Both the position numbers and the translations under genes were made by a program. A stretch of DNA of 64,000 bases from NCBI RefSeq assembly GCF_036226365.1, contig NZ_CP108462.1:2708501-2772500 (forward strand), read 5' to 3'. This stretch comes from Streptomyces sp. NBC_01262 (GTDB lineage: Bacteria; Actinomycetota; Actinomycetes; Streptomycetales; Streptomycetaceae). The first letter of the stretch is position 1, and every line of letters starts with the position of its first letter. This document shows, one piece after another, positions 44,211-51,734 of the stretch. The notes below the pieces were generated by a model, which was not told the DNA's origin, did not search any database, and saw only the letters and a program-made list of their open reading frames with translations.

Positions 44211-45419
44211 ATGCCACGGCCGGGGCAGGTCAAGCCGGAGACGGACGAGCGGTTGTCGGATCGCATCGCGGTTGGGCTGCTGACGCGGTCTTTCCCGCCG
44301 GAACTGGTGGACCGGGTGGTGGCTGAGTGCGGTCGGGAGGGGCAGCGCAATCGGCTGCTGCCGCCGCGGGTGGTGGTCTACTTCGTGCTCGCCATGTGCT
44401 TGTTCTCCGGCCAGGGCTACGAAGAGGTCGCACGGTTGCTGACCCATGGGCTGGCCTGGGCCCAACGCTGGTCCGGCTCCTGGCAGGTGCCCACCACGGC
44501 GGCGATCTCACGAGCCCGGGCCAAGCTGGGGCCGGAACCGCTCAAGGTCCTGTTCGGCCAGGTGGCCAGACCCTTGGCGACGAAGTCGACGCGGGGCGCC
44601 TGGTACGGCCGCTGGCGGCTGGTGGCAATCGACGGCACCGTCTTCGACGTGCCCGACAGCGAGGACAATGCCGCGTACTTCGGGCGTCCGAAGACCCATC
44701 GCACCCAGCGGTGCGCGTTCCCGCAGGTGCGGGTGGTGGCACTGGCCGAATGCGGCACCCACGCCATCACCGCCGCCGCGCTGGGCCCGCTGACGATGTC
44801 CGAACCGGTGCTCGCCCGCGAACTGTTCGTCCACCTCGGCACGGATGATCTGCTGCTGGCCGACCGCGGCTTCACCGGCCTGGAGCTGTGGCGGGCGGCG
44901 GCGGCCGGCGGTGCGGACCTGCTGTGGCGGATCCGCTCCCACCAGGTACTGCCGGTCCGCGAGGATTTGCCCGACGGCTCGTATCTGTCGGACATCGTCG
45001 CGGCCAGGGACCACCGCACACGCACCGACCCCGAGACGGTGCGGGTGATCGAGTACACGCTCCACGATCCCGGCCGGCCCGAGCAGGAGACCCCCTACCG
45101 GCTGATCACCACGGTCCTCGACCACGAGGCCGCACCCGCCCTCGAACTGGCCGCGCTCTACAACCAGCGGTGGGAGATTGAGACCGCGCTCGACGAGCTC
45201 AAGACCCACCAGCGCGGCCCGGCCGAAGTCCTGCGCTCCCGCTCACCCGGCGGCGTCGAGCAGGAGGTCTGGGGGCATTTGCTGGTCCACCATGCCATCC
45301 GCACCCTGATGCACGACACGGCCGAACAAACCGGCCTGGACACCGACCGGCTCTCCTTCACCCGCAGCATCCGCCTCGCCCGCCGCCAGGTCACCGCGCA
45401 GGCGGCCTTTTCCCCCTGA
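44211..45419 (+). CDS. IS4 family transposase, C-terminally truncated by frameshift
   Basis: This 402-residue DDE transposase retains its catalytic residues: Asp in 'AIDGTVFDVPD', Asp in 'LLLADRGFTG', and the IS4 YREK signature in 'YNQRWEIETALDELK' (Y-x2-R-x3-E-x6-K). It ends at TGA 45417, just after a run of five C (45412-45416). With four C the frame would continue for a further 83 residues to TAA 45666. One extra C has therefore cut off the C-terminus, or a frameshift during translation restores it. The DDE core is complete, so activity cannot be ruled out. Confidence 0.88.
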   Translation: MPRPGQVKPETDERLSDRIAVGLLTRSFPPELVDRVVAECGREGQRNRLLPPRVVVYFVLAMCLFSGQGYEEVARLLTHGLAWAQRWSGSWQVPTTAAISRARAKLGPEPLKVLFGQVARPLATKSTRGAWYGRWRLVAIDGTVFDVPDSEDNAAYFGRPKTHRTQRCAFPQVRVVALAECGTHAITAAALGPLTMSEPVLARELFVHLGTDDLLLADRGFTGLELWRAAAAGGADLLWRIRSHQVLPVREDLPDGSYLSDIVAARDHRTRTDPETVRVIEYTLHDPGRPEQETPYRLITTVLDHEAAPALELAALYNQRWEIETALDELKTHQRGPAEVLRSRSPGGVEQEVWGHLLVHHAIRTLMHDTAEQTGLDTDRLSFTRSIRLARRQVTAQAAFSP

Positions 45420-45666
45420 CCGCCTGGCAGCGGCCCTCGCCGACGGCCTTCGCGAGATAGCCGCACGCCGGTTACCCACCCGCCGCAGACGCCTCAACCC
45501 TCGCGTCGTCAAACGCAAGATGTCCAACTTCGGCGTCAAACGAGACGAGCACCGGCACGGCACCCGGCCTGCCCACAGCCCCGCCGAAACCCCCGCCATC
45601 GCCCCGCACTGGCGCACCGCCCCGATCAACCCGCCGACCAAAGTCCCCCGAAGCTGGGACCCTTAA
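45415..45666 (+). pseudogene. Out-of-frame C-terminal continuation of the IS4 transposase
   Basis: In the +1 frame relative to the transposase stop, 83 codons continue with strong coding character ('DRLAAALADGLREIAARRLP', then 'KRKMSNFGVKRDEH' to 'PPTKVPRSWDP'). The basic 'KRKMSNF' stretch is the usual end of this transposase subgroup. It includes a TTA leucine codon. It terminates inside the right inverted repeat. Confidence 0.8.
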
Positions 45667-45682
45667 GTCACTGGTATTGGCC

Positions 45683-46765
45683 CTAGACGTCAGTGCCCGA
45701 GGCCAGTGCCGAGCGGATGGCTTCCGCTGCGGCGAGCAGAGCGTCCCTCGCCGGGGGGCAGATGCTCGGAACGTTGATGGCGCTGTGTGCGAGGCTCGGT
45801 GTCCGTACCAGCGTGACGGGCACGCCGGCCTGTTCGAGTCTGTGCGCGTAGGCCTCGCCTTCGTCTCGCAGGACGTCGAATCCGGCGGTCGAGATGTAGG
45901 CCGGCGCGAGGCCGGACAGGTCCTCGGCCAGCAGCGGGGAGATGCGCGGATCGGTGGCCGACCCGTGGTCGCCCAGGTAGGACCGCCGGTAGAGGTCCAT
46001 GTCGGCTTCGGTCATGGTGAATCCCTCGCCGAACAGCCGGTACGACTCACGCTTTGCCGACAGATCCGTGACCGGCTGGAAGAGCACCTGCAGCGCCGGA
46101 GCCGGCGACGGCCCGCGGCGAGCGGCACGAGCCGTCTCCTGGGCGATGACGGCGGCCAGGTTCGCGCCCGCGCTCTCGCCGCTGACGCCGATGCGGGCCG
46201 GGTCCAGCCCGTACTCCTCGGCGTGGGTTGCCACATACGTGTAGGCGCCGATCGCGTCATCGAGAGCGGCCGGGAACGGGTTCTCCGGGGCCAGCCGGTA
46301 GTCGACCGAGATCACGACGATGCCGGCGTGGTGCGCGAGCCACCGGGAAACGGCATCGGCCGCATCGAGGTCACCGAGGGTCCAGCCGCCCCCGTGGAAG
46401 TGGACGAGCCCGCCGGACGGGCCGGTGAGTGAGGCCGGACGGTAGATCCGGGCCGGCAGGTCGAGGTGGGCGACGGGAATCGTGATGTCCTCGACCGACC
46501 CGATCGGCAGCTCATCGCCGAAGATCCATGCTTCCGCCGACAGTTGTGTGCGGGCCTTCCCGATCGGCATGGAGGCGAAGTCGCTCCAGCCGGCGAGCCG
46601 CATCAGACTCAGACCGACCTGGGTGTTGACATCCAGCGTCTGGCCGTCGACCACGGTCGGCCGGCCCGCGAGCCTGCGCTTGACGGGAGCGGGGAGCCTG
46701 ACCAGGCTCCGCACGACGAGCCGTGCGGCGCGATCAGCCAGTGAGTGCTTGACAGGTGCCTTCAT
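45683..46765 (-). CDS. Alpha/beta hydrolase, hormone-sensitive lipase family
   Basis: This 360-residue esterase has the HSL oxyanion motif 'VHFHGGGWTLGD', the nucleophile elbow 'GVSGESAGANLA', the acid in 'GFDVLRDEG' and the catalytic His in 'SLAHSAIN'. About 90 extra N-terminal residues form a cap. It is last in an operon behind a Baeyer-Villiger-type monooxygenase and a short-chain dehydrogenase (ATGA overlap with the latter), so it is well placed to hydrolyse the ester made by the monooxygenase. Its TAG stop lies within the duplicated target next to the IS. A LipR-like role is inferred from the mymA-type gene order. Confidence 0.9.
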   Translation of the reverse strand: MKAPVKHSLADRAARLVVRSLVRLPAPVKRRLAGRPTVVDGQTLDVNTQVGLSLMRLAGWSDFASMPIGKARTQLSAEAWIFGDELPIGSVEDITIPVAHLDLPARIYRPASLTGPSGGLVHFHGGGWTLGDLDAADAVSRWLAHHAGIVVISVDYRLAPENPFPAALDDAIGAYTYVATHAEEYGLDPARIGVSGESAGANLAAVIAQETARAARRGPSPAPALQVLFQPVTDLSAKRESYRLFGEGFTMTEADMDLYRRSYLGDHGSATDPRISPLLAEDLSGLAPAYISTAGFDVLRDEGEAYAHRLEQAGVPVTLVRTPSLAHSAINVPSICPPARDALLAAAEAIRSALASGTDV

Positions 46766-47553
46766 CGCTTCGTCACTCCAGGGTATTTACCGAACACATC
46801 ACTGACTCCGAACACACGTTGCAGCCGGGCGTCCACGGATGGCGCGACGAGGGCGAGCGACGCCTGGATTCTCTGCTCGAGCGGCGCGACCACGATCTCG
46901 TCGACGTTCTTCTCGATACCGCGGATCACCGCTCGCGTGACATCGTCCGGCGACACCGTTCGCACGCCCTTGGGCAACGCGACTCCGCTGTCGGCATACA
47001 TCCCGGCATCGCTCACGAAGGTCGGCTCGACGATCGAGACACCGACTCCGGTGCCGTGCAGATCCTGCCGGTGCGCGAGAGCGAACCCGCGCAGGCCGAA
47101 CTTGGTGGAGTTGTACATCGCTGAACCCTTGGAAGCGGTACGACCGCCCATCGACCCGATGAGCACGATGTGGCCGCGCCCGCGTCCGACCAGCTGTGGT
47201 GTGACGGCTCGCGAGAGCAGAATCGGTGTGACCAGGTTGACGTCGACCGTGCGAGCGATCTCCTCTTCGGAGAAGTCGACCACCGGGCCGACCGCCGTGA
47301 GTCCCGCGTTGCTGATCAGGATGTCGACCGGGCCGGCTTCGTCCAGCAGTCGCTTGACATCGGAGGGGTTCGACAAGTCGGCGGCGATCGGCATCGCGCC
47401 GATCTCGGCGGCGAGACTTTCGAGGACTTCCACCCGTCGGCCCGTGAGGATCAATTCAGCGCCGTATGCGCGCAACGCTCGGGCCAGGCCTTTACCGAGG
47501 CCACCGGTCGCGCCGGTCAGCAGGATGCGGGATCCGCTTATTCTCACGTTCAT
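46762..47553 (-). CDS. Short-chain dehydrogenase/reductase
   Basis: This 263-residue SDR has the cofactor motif 'LLTGATGGLGKGLA', 'DLSNPSD', 'ISNAGLTAVGP', a catalytic Ser in 'VLIGSMGG' and 'YNSTK' (Tyr-x3-Lys). It resembles the SadH type encoded with mymA in mycobacteria and could oxidise an alcohol to the ketone or aldehyde used by the neighbouring monooxygenase. ATG 47553 has AGGAG 7 nt upstream. The start lies 62 bp inside the end of the monooxygenase gene, and the stop overlaps the hydrolase start. Confidence 0.92.
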   Translation of the reverse strand: MNVRISGSRILLTGATGGLGKGLARALRAYGAELILTGRRVEVLESLAAEIGAMPIAADLSNPSDVKRLLDEAGPVDILISNAGLTAVGPVVDFSEEEIARTVDVNLVTPILLSRAVTPQLVGRGRGHIVLIGSMGGRTASKGSAMYNSTKFGLRGFALAHRQDLHGTGVGVSIVEPTFVSDAGMYADSGVALPKGVRTVSPDDVTRAVIRGIEKNVDEIVVAPLEQRIQASLALVAPSVDARLQRVFGVSDVFGKYPGVTKR

Positions 47554-49042
47554 CGTTTCTCCTGGGTGGGAGGCCGCGAGCGCCAACGGGCTCAAGGTGG
47601 AAATCGGACTCGTTCAGCCGGCGGGTACGTGCCGCGTACTCGAAGGTGAAGCCGGGCCACTGGATGGTGTTCTTGCCGGACGTGGTCCTGTACCAGCTGT
47701 CGCATTCCTGGGCCCAGACACTGGTGCGGATCCGTTGCTGGAGGGCGGCATTGGAAACGGCCTGCACAGTGGGCCGGACCTCTAGCCAGGCGATGTCGCC
47801 CCTGGCCAATCGCCTGACCGCTTGAAGCACGTAGTTGATCTGGGCTTCCAGCATCAGTACGACCGAACTGTGGCCGAGTCCGGTGTTCGGTCCGTAGAGG
47901 ATGAACAGATTGGGGAATCCGGCGACACTGATACCCAGGTGCGCTTCGGCGCCGTCGCGCCACGCCTCGCGCAGCACCCGTCCGTTGCGTCCGGTGACGC
48001 GCATGGGGCCGAGAACTTCGGTGGCCCTGAAACCGGTGCCGCAGATGATCGCGTCGACTTCGTGGAGTCTGCCGTCGGAGGTCCTGACGCCGGTGGGCGT
48101 GACTTCGGTGATCGCCGAGGTCACGACATCGACGTTGTCGCGGGTCAGCGCTCCGTAGTACTCGTTGGACAGGAGAATCCGCTTGCAGCCGATCGGGTCT
48201 TCAGGGGTCAGTTTGGTGCGCAGCGCGTCATCGGTGACCTGACGCGAGATGTTGCGCCGGAATTGCCGGTCGGCGATTTTGAGCAACTGGGGAAATCTGG
48301 TGAACGCGGCGCCGCGTGGTTCCAGCTGCCAGTAGGTGAGCCAGCGTGAGAGTCGCTGGAGACCCGGAATCCTGCGGAACGCCGTCCGGGCAATCGGAGC
48401 GAAGGGGCGGTCCGGCTTCGGGATGACGTGCGCGGCGTCCTTCTGGAACAGCGTCAGTCGCGCAACGTGGGGCACGATGGCAGGGACGAACTGGATGGCC
48501 GAGGCACCGGTGCCGACGACGGCGACGGATTTTCCGGTCAGGTCGTAATCGTGGTTCCAGGTCGCGGAGTGGAACTGCTCGCCCTGGAAGGTGTCCAGCC
48601 CGGGGATGCCGGGGATCAGAGGACGGTTCAGGAGGCCTGTGGCGGCTATGAGTATGTCGGCGACGTGGACGGACCCGTCCTGGAGAGTTATGGCCCAGGT
48701 GGCCGTTGCCTCATCGAATTCCGCGGTGGTCACATGAGCGTTGAACCGGATGTGGGGCGTGATGCCGAACCTGTCCGCGGTGTCACGCAGGTACTGGTGG
48801 ATCTCGGCCTGCGGCGCGAAGCGTCGGGACCATTCGGTGTTCTGGGCAAATGAGTAGGAGTACAGGTGTGAGGGGACATCGCATGCGGCGCCCGGGTACG
48901 TGTTGTCCCGCCAGCAGCCGCCGACGTCGTCGGCCTTCTCGAAGAGCGTCAGGTTGTGGAATCCGGCTCGCTTGAGCCGAGCGGCCATGCCGAGGCCGGC
49001 GAAGCCGGTGCCGATGATCGCGATCGAGACGGTGTGCGCCAT
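47492..49042 (-). CDS. Flavin-containing (Baeyer-Villiger-type) monooxygenase, MymA-like
   Basis: This 516-residue FAD/NADPH monooxygenase has the FAD Rossmann motif 'IIGTGFAGLGMAARL', 'DDVGGCWRDNTYPGAACDVPSHLYSYSF' (in parts), the NADPH motif 'AVVGTGASAIQFVP' and the fingerprint 'FQGEQFHSATWN', which fits FxGxxxHxxxW except that Asn stands where Pro or Asp is usual. 'CGTGFRATEVLG' is the late motif. It should insert oxygen into ketones, or oxidise aldehydes or heteroatoms. It heads an operon with an SDR and an esterase and is divergent from an AraC regulator. GGAAGG lies 9 nt before the ATG. Confidence 0.92.
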   Translation of the reverse strand: MAHTVSIAIIGTGFAGLGMAARLKRAGFHNLTLFEKADDVGGCWRDNTYPGAACDVPSHLYSYSFAQNTEWSRRFAPQAEIHQYLRDTADRFGITPHIRFNAHVTTAEFDEATATWAITLQDGSVHVADILIAATGLLNRPLIPGIPGLDTFQGEQFHSATWNHDYDLTGKSVAVVGTGASAIQFVPAIVPHVARLTLFQKDAAHVIPKPDRPFAPIARTAFRRIPGLQRLSRWLTYWQLEPRGAAFTRFPQLLKIADRQFRRNISRQVTDDALRTKLTPEDPIGCKRILLSNEYYGALTRDNVDVVTSAITEVTPTGVRTSDGRLHEVDAIICGTGFRATEVLGPMRVTGRNGRVLREAWRDGAEAHLGISVAGFPNLFILYGPNTGLGHSSVVLMLEAQINYVLQAVRRLARGDIAWLEVRPTVQAVSNAALQQRIRTSVWAQECDSWYRTTSGKNTIQWPGFTFEYAARTRRLNESDFHLEPVGARGLPPRRNDERENKRIPHPADRRDRWPR

Positions 49043-49161
49043 CTTTCTGGCCCTTCCGTGAAACGTCCTGACCTCGATGTTCCGCTTCTCGATCACCACG
49101 GAGGAGGTGCCTGTCGGCGCCGGAGTTGTTAGATTCGGCGGAGGCTCGAATGGAGGCGCCG

Positions 49162-50178
49162 ATGGTTCAGTGGGAGATTCCCCGACCGCCGACCAGCGTG
49201 TTGATGCTGGTCGACCTGGGTGTTGATCTCGGTGTGCCAGCAACCGCGTCCTTGGCCGGCACCGGACTCGCTGAAGCAGCGCTGCGTGAAACCGGTACCG
49301 AGGTGACCGCACGGCAGGAGCAGGTGGTGGTCGGCAACCTGCTGGCAGCGACCGATGGCCGGGGCCATCTCGGGCTTGAGGCCGGCAGCCGCTTCCACCT
49401 CACGTCCTTCGGCTTCTGGGGTTTCGCCCTGGTGAGCAGCCCGACGCTCGGCGCCGCGATCAGGCTCGCGCTTCAGTACCTCGACCTCACGTACGCGTGG
49501 TCGCACTTCGATCTGCGTCGCACCGGCGATGAGGCCCGGCTGGTACTCACCGCCCCGGACGTGCCCGAGCCGTTGAGGCGCTTCACCATCGAACGTGATC
49601 TCGCGGTCACCGCCACGCTTCAGCAGGAACTCTTCTCCGCCCAGATCCAGGTCCGACGGCTGGTGCTCTCGTTTCCGCCTGCGGACCCGGAGCGTTACGA
49701 GCAGATCTTGCGCATCACGCCGGAGTTCGACGGCGACGAGACCTTCCTTTCCATGGATGCCGCCCTGCTCGACCTGCCGATGCCACAGGCCAACGCTCAC
49801 GCCCAAGCGCTCGCGCAGGAGCAGTGCCGGGAGTGGCTCGACCGCAGCAGCGCCCGCACCGGTGCGGCGGGCCGCGTGCGCGACCTGCTGCTGGCACGGC
49901 CCGGTGACCCGCCGACGGCCGAACACGTCGCCCGCGAACTGACGATGAGTTCCCGTACCCTCCGGGAACGCCTGGCCGCCGAGCGGACTTCCTACCGCGA
50001 GCTGCTGGACGAGATCCGGGAGCGTCTCGCCGAGGAGATGCTCACCGAAGGACTCACAGTCGCCCAGGCCGCTGAACGCCTCGGCTATCAAGAAGTGTCC
50101 AGTTTTTCGCACGCGTTTCGTCGCTGGAAGGGGATGGGACCCCGCGCGTACCGGACCACCCTGCCGAGGCCGGACTGA
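49162..50178 (+). CDS. AraC family regulator with arabinose-binding-like domain (VirS-type)
   Basis: This protein of about 338 residues has an N-terminal PF12625-like domain ('LGLEAGSRFHLTSFGFWGFALVSSPTLGAAI' in parts) and a C-terminal AraC double helix-turn-helix ('PPTAEHVARELTMSSRTLRERL' and 'TVAQAAERLGYQEVSSFSHAFRRWKG' in parts). This subgroup includes VirS and OruR. It is divergent from the monooxygenase operon and probably controls it. ATG 49162 has GGAGG 5 nt upstream; ATG 49150, also preceded by GGAGG, is an equally possible start. Confidence 0.9.
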   Translation: MVQWEIPRPPTSVLMLVDLGVDLGVPATASLAGTGLAEAALRETGTEVTARQEQVVVGNLLAATDGRGHLGLEAGSRFHLTSFGFWGFALVSSPTLGAAIRLALQYLDLTYAWSHFDLRRTGDEARLVLTAPDVPEPLRRFTIERDLAVTATLQQELFSAQIQVRRLVLSFPPADPERYEQILRITPEFDGDETFLSMDAALLDLPMPQANAHAQALAQEQCREWLDRSSARTGAAGRVRDLLLARPGDPPTAEHVARELTMSSRTLRERLAAERTSYRELLDEIRERLAEEMLTEGLTVAQAAERLGYQEVSSFSHAFRRWKGMGPRAYRTTLPRPD

Positions 50179-50253
50179 CGGCCGCCGAAACTCACAAGTC
50201 CTGCGCCGATCGGCACCTGCCTCACGGCTGGGCAATGGCCAAGAGTTGTGGCC

Positions 50254-51402
50254 ATGCGCCGCTACGACATCGTCATCTTCGGAGCGACCGGCTTCACCGG
50301 TCGGCTCGCTGCCGAATATCTGGGTGAACATCTGCCGGCCGGCGCCCGTTGGGCCATCGCCGGCCGCAGCGCCCAGAAGCTGGCGGCCGTACGGGAGGGT
50401 CTGGGCCGGCCCGGCCTGCCGGTCCTCGTCGCGGACTCGTCCGATCCGGCCGCACTCGCGAAGGTCGCTGCCTCGACCCGGGTCCTGATCACGACCGTGG
50501 GCCCCTACCTGAAGTACGGCGAGGCACTCGTGAAGGCCTGTGCGGAAGCGGGCACCGACTACCTCGACCTGGCGGCCGAGCAGGAGTTCGTCGACACCAT
50601 GTTCGTGAGGTACCGCGACACCGCCACCGCCAGCGGCGCCCGGATCGTGCACTCGGCAGGCTTCGATTCAGTACCGCACGACCTCGGCACGTACTTCACC
50701 GTCAAGCATCTTCCTGAGGACGTACCGATCGCCGTCGACGGGGTCGTCCAGACCTCGGCGGACATCTCGGGCGGCACGTACCACACGGTCGTCAACTACC
50801 TTTCCCGTCTGCGCCAGTGGCGTGACGCGGCCCGTGCCCGTGCCGCCGTCGAAGGGCAGCCGGCGGGGCGCGTCTCGCGGAACCCGAGCGCGCGGCCGAC
50901 GCGCCGCTTCGGACTCTGGCTCGTGCCGTTTCCCGGTGTCGACGGTCACAACATCGCGTACTCGGGCCGGCTGCTCGACCGGTACGGACCCGACTTCACC
51001 TACCGCCACTGGATCGGAACCCGCCACTTTCCGGCTGCGGCGGGGATCATCGGCCTGGTCATCACGCTGCTGATCAGTGCGCAGATCAAGCCGCTGCGGT
51101 CCGTCCTGCTCAAGCTGAAGGACTCCGGTGCGGGGCCGACCGAGGAGGTCCGCGCCAAGAGCACGTTCACCGTCACCTTCCACGGCACCGGTGGTGACCG
51201 GCACGTGGTCTCCCGAGTCTCCGGCGGCGACCCCGGCTATACCGAAACCGCCAAGATCCTCGGCGAAGCCGCGATGAGCCTCGCATTCGATGCCCTGCCG
51301 CAGACGGCCGGTCCGGTCACACCGGCCGCTGCCATGGGCGACGCGCTGATCGACCGGTTGGTCAAGGCCGGGATCAGGTTCGAACTCGTCACCGGTCAAT
51401 GA
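50254..51402 (+). CDS. Saccharopine dehydrogenase-like/trans-acting enoyl reductase family protein
   Basis: This protein of about 382 residues has an N-terminal Rossmann fold ('IVIFGATGFTGRLAAEYL', 'WAIAGRS', 'LITTVGPYLKYGEALVKACAEAGTDYLDL' in parts) and a hydrophobic segment 'AGIIGLVITLLISAQI' near residue 275. The layout is that of mycobacterial trans-acting enoyl reductases (Rv2953-like) rather than true saccharopine dehydrogenases. A lipid or polyketide reduction role is plausible but unproven. AAGAG lies 8 nt before ATG 50254; GTG 50248 is an alternative. It follows the AraC gene by 75 bp on the same strand. Confidence 0.88.
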   Translation: MRRYDIVIFGATGFTGRLAAEYLGEHLPAGARWAIAGRSAQKLAAVREGLGRPGLPVLVADSSDPAALAKVAASTRVLITTVGPYLKYGEALVKACAEAGTDYLDLAAEQEFVDTMFVRYRDTATASGARIVHSAGFDSVPHDLGTYFTVKHLPEDVPIAVDGVVQTSADISGGTYHTVVNYLSRLRQWRDAARARAAVEGQPAGRVSRNPSARPTRRFGLWLVPFPGVDGHNIAYSGRLLDRYGPDFTYRHWIGTRHFPAAAGIIGLVITLLISAQIKPLRSVLLKLKDSGAGPTEEVRAKSTFTVTFHGTGGDRHVVSRVSGGDPGYTETAKILGEAAMSLAFDALPQTAGPVTPAAAMGDALIDRLVKAGIRFELVTGQ

Positions 51403-51704
51403 AGCCGGCATTCCCACGGCTCGATGTCCGGCTCCCCCGGGGGCAACTCCCCGGTGCAGTATCGGTAGAGCCAGGCTGCAGCCCGGCGCTCGGCGTGTTT
51501 CTCGTTGACCGGTTCTCCCTGCCCGTCCAGTTCGAGGACGTTGGCGAAGATCGCGACGCAGATCTCCATCTGGGAGGGCGACTCACGCAACTCCTCCCAG
51601 TAGTCGATCCCTTCGAGCATCGGGTGGCCTACCGACCCCCGGGCGAGCCATCCCGCAAAGCGTCGGAGGGCTCCGCAAGCACCATGGCTGAGATGCGAAG
51701 GCAT
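51396..51704 (-). CDS. Hypothetical protein, possibly DUF7677-like
   Basis: This 102-residue protein reads 'LARGSVGHPMLEGIDYWEEL', then 'SQMEICVAIFANVLELDGQG' and a final 'PWECRLH'. The pattern is conserved-looking and acidic, and I tentatively match it to the small DUF7677-like family of unknown function. No ribosome-binding site is seen, but TAGATT ends 6 nt before the ATG, consistent with a leaderless mRNA. Its end overlaps the convergent enoyl reductase-like gene by 7 bp. Confidence 0.7.
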   Translation of the reverse strand: MPSHLSHGACGALRRFAGWLARGSVGHPMLEGIDYWEELRESPSQMEICVAIFANVLELDGQGEPVNEKHAERRAAAWLYRYCTGELPPGEPDIEPWECRLH

Positions 51705-51734
51705 GCGAAGAATCTAGCCCCAGCCTGCCCAGTC

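Larger units (their letters stand above)
44154..45679 (+). mobile_element. IS4-family insertion sequence, 1526 bp
   Basis: Terminal inverted repeats of 21 bp, beginning CAATACCAGTGACTTAAGGG at 44154 and ending with its complement at 45679, enclose one transposase gene. The flanks carry a 10-bp direct repeat, GCCCTAGACG (44144-44153 and 45680-45689), a length normal for IS4 relatives. The duplicated target includes the right tip of the MITE, so the IS arrived after it. Confidence 0.92.
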
